Assembly: GCA_018821925.1 (NCBI GenBank)
Contig: JAHJLF010000041.1
Coordinates: forward strand, 1 to 58,201
Length of the DNA: 58,201 nucleotides
Reading direction: 5' to 3'
Source: Candidatus Edwardsbacteria bacterium
Lineage (GTDB): Bacteria > Edwardsbacteria > AC1 > EtOH8
Below are positions 43,154 to 50,486 of the stretch, piece after piece. The notes under the pieces were generated by a model that searched no databases, was not told where the DNA came from, and saw only the letters and a program-made list of their open reading frames with translations. Made by a program: the position numbers and the translations under genes. The stretch's first letter is position 1, and each line of letters begins with the position of its first letter.

Positions 43154-45106
43154 ATGGCCAATCCCGTCAAACAAAATAGAAACAAGCGGATGAATAAACT
43201 GCCGCCGGTCCCCAACTGGAGGAGCGGCACCAGCACCCTGCTGTTCTGGGTGATCATCTTCATGCTGGGGATCACCATGTATCAGCTATTCTCCGGCGGC
43301 CGGGAGAAGCAGATGGATATCATCTATTCCCAGTTCCGCGAGGAGATCAACGCCGGGAACATAACCCAGGTCACCTTTTACGACCGGGAGGTCAAGGGGA
43401 AATTCAAGACTCCCAAGGTCAAGGTGGAAAGGGCCATCCGCAGCGAATACCCCAAGTTCAAGACCTACCTGCCCATTGAGGATCCCGGGCTGATAGCCGA
43501 ACTGGAGAGCCGGGGCATCCAGATCAAGGCCGAGAACACCGCGCCCAGCCCGATATTGTCATTTTTGATGAACTGGGGATTTCTGATCGTCATCGGCGTG
43601 CTGTGGTTCGTCTTCATGCGCCAGATGCAGGGCGGCCAGAAGGGGGTCTTCTCCTTCGGCAAGAGCAAGGCCAAACTGCTTTCCGAGGACCGCATCAAGA
43701 TAACCTTCAGCGACGTGGCCGGGGCCGACGAGGCCAAGGATGATCTGCAGGAGATAATCGGCTTCCTGAAGGAGCCCAAAAAATTCACCAAGCTGGGCGG
43801 CAAGATCCCCAAGGGGGCCCTGCTGCTGGGCCCTCCGGGGACCGGCAAGACCCTTTTAGCCAAGGCGGTGGCCGGCGAGGCCGCAGTGCCGTTCTTCTCC
43901 ATCTCCGGCTCGGACTTCGTGGAGATGTTCGTGGGGGTGGGGGCGGCCCGGGTGCGCGACCTGTTCGAGCAGGGCAAGCGCAGCGCCCCATGCATCATCT
44001 TCATAGATGAGATAGACGCGGTGGGCCGCCACCGGGGGGCCGGGATCGGGGGCGGGCATGACGAGCGGGAGCAGACCCTGAACGCCCTGCTGGTGGAGAT
44101 GGACGGTTTTGCCGGGAACGAGGGGGTGATAATCGTGGCCGCCACCAACCGTCCCGATGTGTTGGATCCCGCCCTGTTACGGCCGGGGAGGTTCGACCGG
44201 GTGATAGTGGTGGACCGGCCGGACGTGGTGGGCCGGGAGGGCATCCTCAAGGTCCATACCAAGAACAAGCCTCTGTCCGAGGACGTCAACCTGAAAGTGC
44301 TGGCCCGCAGCACCCCTGGCTTCTCCGGGGCCGACATCGCCAATATGGTCAACGAAGCCGCTCTGCTGGCCGCCCGCCGGAACCGCGACAAGGTGTTCAT
44401 GATAGATTTCGAGGAGGCCAAGGACAAGGTGCTGATGGGCGCCGAGCGCCGCAGCATGGTGATCTCCGAGGAAGAGAAGAAGATGACCGCCTTTCACGAG
44501 GCCGGGCACACCCTGGTCAGCCGGCTGACCCCCGGCACCGATCCCATCCACAAGGTGACCATCATTCCCCGGGGCCGGGCCCTGGGGGTCACGGTCTCCC
44601 TGCCGATAGACGAGAAGCATAACTATTCCCGCACCTGGTGCATCAACCAGATAACCACCATGCTGGGGGGAAGGGCGGCCGAGCAGCTGGTGTTCGACGA
44701 GCTGTCCACCGGATCGGGCAACGACCTGGAGAAGGCCACAAATTTGGCCCGCAAGATGGTCTGCGAATGGGGCATGAGCGACAAGCTGGGCCCGCTGACC
44801 TTCGGCAAGAAGGACGAGGAGGTCTTTTTGGGCCGGGACTACGGGCACACCAAGAATTATTCCGAGCAGACCGCGGAACTGATAGACTCCGAGATCCGTT
44901 CCCTGGTGGAGGGGGCCAACAAGAAGGCCAAGGCTCTCCTGAAGGAAAATGTAGAAAAACTCCACGCCCTATCGCAGGCCCTGCTGGAGCGGGAATGCTT
45001 AGACGGCCAGGAGGTGGAGATGATAATCAAGGGCGAGCAACTGCCGCCCAAACTGGAAAAGAACGATGAAAAGAAAAACAATGACATCCCAAAAGTCCCG
45101 GCCTAA
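43154..45106 (+). CDS. ftsH: ATP-dependent zinc metalloprotease FtsH
   Basis: A membrane-anchored AAA+ protease that degrades misfolded membrane proteins and short-lived regulators. The 650 residues hold two membrane segments (about 25-43 and 135-152) around a periplasmic domain. The AAA domain has Walker A GPPGTGKT at 226-233, Walker [12 protein letters not shown] and the SRH near [17 protein letters not shown]. The zinc site HEAGH begins at residue 448, with the third ligand in the [11 protein letters not shown] region. The C-terminus is short and charged ([11 protein letters not shown]). It starts right at the hpt stop and overlaps folE by 41 bases. Confidence 0.96.
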   Translation: MANPVKQNRNKRMNKLPPVPNWRSGTSTLLFWVIIFMLGITMYQLFSGGREKQMDIIYSQFREEINAGNITQVTFYDREVKGKFKTPKVKVERAIRSEYPKFKTYLPIEDPGLIAELESRGIQIKAENTAPSPILSFLMNWGFLIVIGVLWFVFMRQMQGGQKGVFSFGKSKAKLLSEDRIKITFSDVAGADEAKDDLQEIIGFLKEPKKFTKLGGKIPKGALLLGPPGTGKTLLAKAVAGEAAVPFFSISGSDFVEMFVGVGAARVRDLFEQGKRSAPCIIFIDEIDAVGRHRGAGIGGGHDEREQTLNALLVEMDGFAGNEGVIIVAATNRPDVLDPALLRPGRFDRVIVVDRPDVVGREGILKVHTKNKPLSEDVNLKVLARSTPGFSGADIANMVNEAALLAARRNRDKVFMIDFEEAKDKVLMGAERRSMVISEEEKKMTAFHEAGHTLVSRLTPGTDPIHKVTIIPRGRALGVTVSLPIDEKHNYSRTWCINQITTMLGGRAAEQLVFDELSTGSGNDLEKATNLARKMVCEWGMSDKLGPLTFGKKDEEVFLGRDYGHTKNYSEQTAELIDSEIRSLVEGANKKAKALLKENVEKLHALSQALLERECLDGQEVEMIIKGEQLPPKLEKNDEKKNNDIPKVPA

Positions 45107-45677
45107 AGCGTCAGCCGGCATCGATATCGCGGGCATAGAGAAAGCCATCCGCCAGCTGCTGCTGGCCATCGGCGAGGATCCGGAGCGCGAGGGACTGAAA
45201 GAGACCCCCTGCCGGGTGGCCCGGATGTACCAGGAGATCCTGTCCGGCATGGCCGACGATCCCATCGATCAGCTGACGGTGTACACCGCCAAGAACGAGG
45301 ACGAGATGATATTAGTCAAGGATATCTCTTTCTACTCGGTCTGTGAGCACCACCTGTTGCCGTTCTTCGGCCGGGTGCACATCGCCTATATTCCGCGCAA
45401 CAATAAGATCACCGGATTCTCCAGCTTAGTGAAAGTGGTGGAGGCTATGGCCAAGAGGCTGCAGTTGCAGGAACGGCTGGCCGCCGATATCGCCGATCTT
45501 ATAATGAAGAAGCTGAAGCCGCTGGGGGTGCTGGTGGTGGTGGAGGCCGAGCACCTGTGCCTGACCATGCGGGGGGTCAAGAAGCCCGGTTCTTCTGTCG
45601 TCACCTCGGCCATCCGGGGCGGGATGAAACGGGAGTCCACCCGGCTGGAGGCGCTGTCGCTGATCAAGGGACGATAG
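45066..45677 (+). CDS. folE: GTP cyclohydrolase I
   Basis: FolE opens GTP to dihydroneopterin triphosphate, the first step of folate synthesis. The 203 residues contain ETPCRVARMY near 46, the zinc-site CEHHLLPFFGRVHIAYIP near 93-110, and EHLCLTMRGVKKPGS near 160, which provides the other zinc cysteine. The longest ATG frame starts at 45066 and overlaps ftsH by 41 bases; an ATG at 45081 is equally possible, both after weak GGAAAAG/GAAAAG sites. folP, needed later in the same pathway, lies 3 kb downstream with two cargo genes between. Confidence 0.94.
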   Translation: MKRKTMTSQKSRPKASAGIDIAGIEKAIRQLLLAIGEDPEREGLKETPCRVARMYQEILSGMADDPIDQLTVYTAKNEDEMILVKDISFYSVCEHHLLPFFGRVHIAYIPRNNKITGFSSLVKVVEAMAKRLQLQERLAADIADLIMKKLKPLGVLVVVEAEHLCLTMRGVKKPGSSVVTSAIRGGMKRESTRLEALSLIKGR

Positions 45678-45722
45678 GGGCTTCCCACGAAAATCGTGAA
45701 AGAATTTTATTTGCTCATAAGC

Positions 45723-45774
45723 TTACAATTCCCTGTAGCATATGCCATATGGTAGATAACTTTAGGGGATTAAC
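45723..45774 (+). promoter_or_regulatory. conserved leader element, copy 1
   Basis: 52 bases from TTACAATTCCCTGTAG to TAGGGGATTAAC. Copy 2 at 47185-47236 is identical in length and at 48 of 52 positions. The centre TGCCATATGGTA is near-palindromic (one G-U), and CCCT...AGGGG can form an outer stem. The reading phase relative to the gene differs between copies, so it acts as nucleic acid, not protein. It ends 20 bases before the ATG at 45795. Confidence 0.7.
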
Positions 45775-45794
45775 GAACAAGGAGGGAACCAACC

Positions 45795-47153
45795 ATGTCC
45801 AAGAAAATGTCCATCTGGCTGATGACAACGGTTGTGTGTTGTTTTGCGGTGGCAACTCTTTCAGCCCAGGGGTGGGTGATGCAGACAAACCCCCTTGGTG
45901 CTGACACAGGCTTAGGCAAAGTGCAATTCGTCAGCCCCACCGAGGGATGGATATCAGCCAGCGATGGCAGATTGCTTCACACCACAAATGCCGGAACCAA
46001 TTGGTCGGTCGTGACGCCGTTTCCCAACGATACCGTGACCTCCATGAGCGATCCGTCTATTACTATGTCGTGGGCAAATCAGACTCATGGCTGGAAAATG
46101 AACTGGCTGGGAACAGGTTTTGCCGATGCCCATGGCGCTGTGATCCACAAAACGTCCAATGGCGGGGGAGCCTGGGAAAAGAAAGTGCTTTCGACCGAGG
46201 CGGGCGCGTTGGGCCTGCAAGTGCAGTTTGTTGACACCAACAACGGTTGGGTCTCAATTTACTATCCTGCCAACGATAGCATGAGCACTTTACGAAGCAC
46301 CGATGGTGGTGACACGTGGAGCCCGATTGAAACGGCGGGTATTTTTCACTTTGTTGATACGAACAACGGTTGGGCGTGTGGGACCCAAAGCATTTACCAC
46401 TTTATTCGTAACACCACAAATGGGGGAACGGGCTGGTCGCTGCAATATGTAGATTCTACACCAGGCCAATTCCAGGCCATCCAGTTCACTGACCTTAACA
46501 ACGGCTGGGCGGTTGGCGACAGCGGCAAGATAATTAAAACGACTGACGGCGGCATCAATTGGATGTCGGTTGCCAATACCGGCATCCATTCCTCCTCAAA
46601 GAGCAAGTGCATTTTCTTTTTGAATGCAGCCATAGGTTGGATCGGGACAAACGATGGCATCCCTGATCAAAATCCCGATAGGATCATCCTCTATACTGAC
46701 GATGGCGGTTCAAGCTGGACAAAGCAAAACCTGCCAATCGCTGGCGCTGTATTCAGCATTTTCTTTTGGGATGCCAACAACGGATGGTATGCCGGAGAAT
46801 ACGGCGACAGCCTTAGTTTTAGCGGCATCATCGCTCATACAACAAATGGTGGAACAGGAGTGGAGGGGAAGCCGGGCAACGACAAATTTACAGTTGAGAA
46901 TTTACAGTTAAAAGTTGCCGGGAATACCATAAAATATCAAATTCCCACAGCGGGAAGGGTAAGTTTAAAGGTCTTCAACCTGCTGGGGCAGGAGGTGCGT
47001 TCTCTGGTAAATGAGTTTAAAAGCTCCGGAGTTTACAGTTTACAGTGGAACGGCTGTGATGCAAGCAAACGCAGGGTCTCCAGCGGAGTGTATATTATCC
47101 GGTTAGAGTCAGAAGGACATAGTGCGACAGCAAAAATGGTGGTGGTAAGATAA
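45795..47153 (+). CDS. secreted Ycf48/BNR-repeat protein with T9SS sorting domain
   Basis: A 452-residue exported protein. The signal peptide starts MSKKMSIWLMTTVVCCFAV and is almost the same as that of the next gene. The body (about 30-355) has repeated units with GW, TTNAGTNWS, STDGGDTWS, KTTDGGINW and YTDDGGSSW, the BNR/Ycf48-type propeller signature. A linker GVEGKPG leads into the sorting domain that ends KMVVVR. A strong AAGGAGGG site precedes the ATG. The protein is likely a surface or secreted propeller; its ligand is unknown. Its signal peptide and tail are duplicated in the following gene while the body is different. Confidence 0.85.
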   Translation: MSKKMSIWLMTTVVCCFAVATLSAQGWVMQTNPLGADTGLGKVQFVSPTEGWISASDGRLLHTTNAGTNWSVVTPFPNDTVTSMSDPSITMSWANQTHGWKMNWLGTGFADAHGAVIHKTSNGGGAWEKKVLSTEAGALGLQVQFVDTNNGWVSIYYPANDSMSTLRSTDGGDTWSPIETAGIFHFVDTNNGWACGTQSIYHFIRNTTNGGTGWSLQYVDSTPGQFQAIQFTDLNNGWAVGDSGKIIKTTDGGINWMSVANTGIHSSSKSKCIFFLNAAIGWIGTNDGIPDQNPDRIILYTDDGGSSWTKQNLPIAGAVFSIFFWDANNGWYAGEYGDSLSFSGIIAHTTNGGTGVEGKPGNDKFTVENLQLKVAGNTIKYQIPTAGRVSLKVFNLLGQEVRSLVNEFKSSGVYSLQWNGCDASKRRVSSGVYIIRLESEGHSATAKMVVVR

Positions 47154-47184
47154 GGTCTGCTAAAATTTGGACGCACGTTTAAGG

Positions 47185-47236
47185 TTACAATTCCCTGTAG
47201 TTTCTGCCATATGGCAGATAACTTTAGGGGATTAAC
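47185..47236 (+). promoter_or_regulatory. conserved leader element, copy 2
   Basis: Matches copy 1 at 45723-45774 at 48 of 52 positions. Here the central palindrome is perfect (CTGCCATATGGCAG at 47204-47217), while copy 1 has a wobble at one pair. It ends 19 bases before the ATG at 47256. Confidence 0.7.
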
Positions 47237-47255
47237 AAACAAACAAGGGAGAACC

Positions 47256-48692
47256 ATGTCCAAGAAAATGTCCATCTGGCTGATGACAGCGGTTGTGTGC
47301 TGCCTTGCGGCGGCAACTGCCATGGCCCAAGCAAAATTCGTAGAATTTCCCGTTGCTGTGGGAAGGGATAGTACGTTTAGCGCATGCGCGATCTGGGGCG
47401 GGTCATCCGGCACGGGTATAGTAGCCATACTTGGCGATACGCTTGATCAAAACAATATTACTGTCCAGTTTATCTATCCTCCGGATAGCTTAATTGGTGA
47501 CAGGATATCATTTGGCAGGCAGGGTGCTTTCCCCGGACCATTGGGCGCATTTGATGAAATCAACTATCTCCTTGTTTGGAAAGAATTCAATGGCGATGTC
47601 AACGGGCAATTCATCAGTCCTTCGGGCACTCTGGTGGGATCGTACTTTACAATTGGATCTAACGTGTCTTTAAAACAGTCGAGCTTATATGGATTGGCGT
47701 TCAGCGATTCTACTTACTTGGTGGTGTTTGTCAAGGCCGATACTCTTCTCTACGGACAGATGGTAGGCAAAAACGGAGTTCTGCTCGGCGGCCAAGTGCA
47801 GATCAGCAGTAATCTTGCTCGTGAAGTTTCTCTCGCCTATGACGGCACTAACTATCTGGCGGCTTGGTGCGATGATGGCAATGGCAGGGATATTTATGGG
47901 CAGTTCGTAAGCCCGTCAGGGGTCTTGGTGGGCACGAACTTCTTAATAGATGGCGGTCCTTATCGCAGTGACAACCCGGTATCACTTGCTTTTGACGGTT
48001 TAAGGTATCTGGTGGCTTTTCATGATCAGGCCAACAATATTGACAGCACCGGGTGGAATCTTTTTGGACGCTTTGTTACTGTTTCAGGGATTGTCCAGGA
48101 GAAAATTACTATCTGTGATTCTACGAAAGCCCCAATTATGCCCAGTGTCGCTTTCGATGGCGATCACTACTTGGCAACCTGGACCCAATTGGTTGATCTT
48201 ACTTTAATGGGCCAATTCTGGACTCCAGCGGGTGTGCCTATAGACGCGCCATTTATAATATTTAATACAGTGGTCGGCAGGATACCCTTTGGCGGATCCG
48301 GATTCGGAGGCGGCTGGTTTTTGGTTGTCGGCTCCCGGATGGATTCTAGTTTTACCGATGGTGATGTTTACGGGGCATTCATTCCAAAGTATACCGGGGT
48401 GGAGGGGAAGCCGGGCAGCGATAAGTTAACAGTTGAGAGTTTACAGTTAAGAGTTACCGGGAATGCCATCAAATACCAAATCCCCCAATCGGGTATTGCA
48501 AACCTTAAGATTTACAACCTGCTGGGGCAGGAGGTGCGGACCCTGGTAAATGAGTTTAAAAGTTCCGGAGTTTACAGTTTACAGTGGAATGGCTGTGATG
48601 CTAGCAATCACAGGGTTTCCAGCGGAGTGTATCTTATCCGGTTGGAGTCAGAAGGACGGGGTGCAACGGCAAAAATGGTGGTGGTGAGGTGA
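47256..48692 (+). CDS. secreted repeat protein with T9SS sorting domain, paralogous ends to preceding gene
   Basis: A 478-residue exported protein. The signal peptide (MSKKMSIWLMTAVVCCLAAA) and the last 95 residues are near copies of the previous gene, but the body is unrelated. The body has about five units of 50 residues, each with (S/K)xxGxLVGxxF and a YLVV/YLAAW core, for example ISPSGTLVGSYF, VGKNGVLLGGQV and VSPSGVLVGTNF. That layout suggests another beta-propeller. The start at 47256 matches the paralog; an in-frame ATG at 47211 lies inside the leader element. GGGAGAACC precedes the start. Its function is unknown; it is likely exported by type IX secretion. Confidence 0.82.
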   Translation: MSKKMSIWLMTAVVCCLAAATAMAQAKFVEFPVAVGRDSTFSACAIWGGSSGTGIVAILGDTLDQNNITVQFIYPPDSLIGDRISFGRQGAFPGPLGAFDEINYLLVWKEFNGDVNGQFISPSGTLVGSYFTIGSNVSLKQSSLYGLAFSDSTYLVVFVKADTLLYGQMVGKNGVLLGGQVQISSNLAREVSLAYDGTNYLAAWCDDGNGRDIYGQFVSPSGVLVGTNFLIDGGPYRSDNPVSLAFDGLRYLVAFHDQANNIDSTGWNLFGRFVTVSGIVQEKITICDSTKAPIMPSVAFDGDHYLATWTQLVDLTLMGQFWTPAGVPIDAPFIIFNTVVGRIPFGGSGFGGGWFLVVGSRMDSSFTDGDVYGAFIPKYTGVEGKPGSDKLTVESLQLRVTGNAIKYQIPQSGIANLKIYNLLGQEVRTLVNEFKSSGVYSLQWNGCDASNHRVSSGVYLIRLESEGRGATAKMVVVR

Positions 48693-48696
48693 CACA

Positions 48697-48727
48697 CCCC
48701 CGACCCCTCTTATTTAGAGGGGAGATA
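48697..48727. repeat. C-rich palindromic repeat, copy E (short)
   Basis: CCCCTCT at 48704-48710 pairs with AGAGGGG at 48716-48722. It lies between the paralog stop and folP and is the shortest of the family. Confidence 0.55.
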
Positions 48728-48737
48728 AAAGCATAGT

Positions 48738-49586
48738 ATGTTCTGGCAATGCGGCAAATATAAATTCGACACGGCTGACAAGCCCCTGATAATGGGCATC
48801 CTCAACCTGACCCCGGATTCCTTTTCCGATGGTGGCAGGTTCAATACGACAGACAAGGCCCTGGTTCAAGCCATAAAGATGATAGAGCAGGGAGCCGACA
48901 TCATAGACATCGGGGGCGAATCCACCCGGCCGGGTGCGGATAAGGTTTCAGTTGAAGAAGAAATAGCCAGGGTGGTTCCGGTCATCGAAGCGCTGGCAAA
49001 AAAATCTGACATTCCGATTTCGATAGACACTTATAAATCCGAAGTAGCTCGCAGGTCGTTGGAGGCAGGAGTTTCCATAATCAACGACATCTCCGGACTG
49101 CGTTTCGATCAGAATATGGCCGGGGTGGCGGCGGAGTTTAAGGCCGGGCTGGTGCTGATGCACATCAAGGGTACTCCGGAGGACATGCAAAAGGACCCGC
49201 AGTATGACGATCTGCTGGACGAGATAAAAAAATATCTAAAAGACTCGATCAAGATCGCCCTGGAGGCCGGGGTGGAAAGGTCGGCCATCGCCATAGACCC
49301 GGGCATCGGCTTCGGCAAGACGGTGGAGCATAACCTGAGCCTGATAAAAAATCTGACCTATTTCAAGGATCTGGACTGCCCCATAGTGATCGGAGCTTCA
49401 CGAAAATCTTTCATCGGGAAATTGAACAACGATATCCCGGCCGATGAACGCCTGCCGGGCAGCTTGGCGGCGGCCGTACTGGCGGTGCAGAACGGTGCGG
49501 CCATCATCCGCTGCCACGATGTGGCCGAGACTAAGCAGGCGCTGAGAGTGGCACAGGCTATAACCACCCCTTTATCCCCTCCTTGA
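48738..49586 (+). CDS. folP: dihydropteroate synthase
   Basis: FolP joins dihydropterin pyrophosphate and p-aminobenzoate to dihydropteroate, the step blocked by sulfonamides. The 282 residues include MGILNLTPDSFSDGG near residue 15, DIIDIGGESTRPGA near 55-68, SIDTYKSEV near 95, NDISG near 114, DPGIGFGKTVEHNL near 190 and GASRKSFIG near 220. The final residues TPLSPP and the TGA are encoded by the palindromic repeat at 49563-49610, so the natural C-terminus was replaced or extended by a repeat. A weak ribosome site precedes the ATG. Confidence 0.94.
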   Translation: MFWQCGKYKFDTADKPLIMGILNLTPDSFSDGGRFNTTDKALVQAIKMIEQGADIIDIGGESTRPGADKVSVEEEIARVVPVIEALAKKSDIPISIDTYKSEVARRSLEAGVSIINDISGLRFDQNMAGVAAEFKAGLVLMHIKGTPEDMQKDPQYDDLLDEIKKYLKDSIKIALEAGVERSAIAIDPGIGFGKTVEHNLSLIKNLTYFKDLDCPIVIGASRKSFIGKLNNDIPADERLPGSLAAAVLAVQNGAAIIRCHDVAETKQALRVAQAITTPLSPP

Positions 49587-49610
49587 TCAAGGAGGGGACG
49601 AGGGTGGTCT
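49563..49610. repeat. C-rich palindromic repeat, copy F, supplying the folP stop codon
   Basis: ACCACCC at 49563-49569 pairs with GGGTGGT at 49603-49609. The core CCCCTCCTTGATCAAGGAGG(GG) at 49576-49597 is a perfect 22-base palindrome. The TGA of folP (49584-49586) lies at its centre. Confidence 0.8.
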
Positions 49611-49637
49611 AAAAGTATCTTAATTTTTCAAAAGAAT

Positions 49638-50486
49638 ATGTTAATGGATAAACTCTTTCCCACATTCCACCTTCCCGGCGTGCTGTCGTTCCTGACGGTG
49701 CGGCCGCTGGATATCTTGGACATAATCCTGGTGGCCTACATCATCTATCGGATATTCCACCTGATGAAGGGCACCAGAGCGGTCCAGATCATGTTCGGCC
49801 TGCTGGTGCTGATCGCCATTGCCATAGTGGCCCAGCTGTACCAGCTGCCCGGCACCAGCTGGGTGATATCCAGCCTGAAGACGGTGTGGGTGGTGGCCTT
49901 CGTGATACTGTTCCAGCCGGAGATCCGCAACGCCATGACCCAGCTGGGGCGGAACCGCTTTCTGGGAATATTTTTAAAGGGCGAGGTGCGGGCCATAGAG
50001 GAAGTGGTCAAGGTCTGCCAGGCCCTGCTGGTCAGGGGCTACGGGGCCATCATCGTGCTGGAGAAGAACGACGGTCTTAAGAACTACACTGCAACCGGGG
50101 TGGAGTTGAACGCCCGCCTGACCGAGCAGCTGCTGGTCTCCCTGTTCGTGCCCGACGGGCCGCTGCATGACGGGGCGGTGATCATCCGGGGGGAGACGGT
50201 GGTGGCTGCCAGCTGCACCCTGCCCATCACCAAGGACCCCAATTTCTCCGGCGAACACGGGATGCGCCACCGGGCCGCAGTGGGCCTCTCGGAGGAGACC
50301 GATGCCGTGGCGGTGGTGGTCTCCGAGGAGAAACAGTCCATCTCCATCGCCCGATACGGGAAACTGATCGAACTGGAGAACATCCAGGAACTGCGGGAAA
50401 AACTTAACCGGGCATTGCACACCAAGGCCGGCCCGGCGGAAATGAAAGAAAATAAACCGGCTGACATAAATATCAAGGAGAATTAG
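49638..50486 (+). CDS. cdaA: diadenylate cyclase CdaA (c-di-AMP synthase)
   Basis: CdaA condenses two ATP into cyclic di-AMP, a second messenger for potassium, osmotic and wall homeostasis. The 282 residues start with about three membrane segments (to about residue 95). The DAC domain follows with LHDGAVIIRGE (D178 in DGA) and MRHRAAVGLSEETDAV (R210-H211-R212), both catalytic motifs. A charged tail closes the protein. The start could be 49638 or the ATG at 49644; neither has a strong site. It directly precedes the DUF2723 gene. CdaA beside folP is a recurrent order. Confidence 0.93.
   Translation: MLMDKLFPTFHLPGVLSFLTVRPLDILDIILVAYIIYRIFHLMKGTRAVQIMFGLLVLIAIAIVAQLYQLPGTSWVISSLKTVWVVAFVILFQPEIRNAMTQLGRNRFLGIFLKGEVRAIEEVVKVCQALLVRGYGAIIVLEKNDGLKNYTATGVELNARLTEQLLVSLFVPDGPLHDGAVIIRGETVVAASCTLPITKDPNFSGEHGMRHRAAVGLSEETDAVAVVVSEEKQSISIARYGKLIELENIQELREKLNRALHTKAGPAEMKENKPADINIKEN

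Noticed and set aside
45724-45794. translation of the leader as part of the cargo proteins
   Set aside because: The second copy is open in frame from 47211 but the first is out of frame, so the leader is not conserved as protein.
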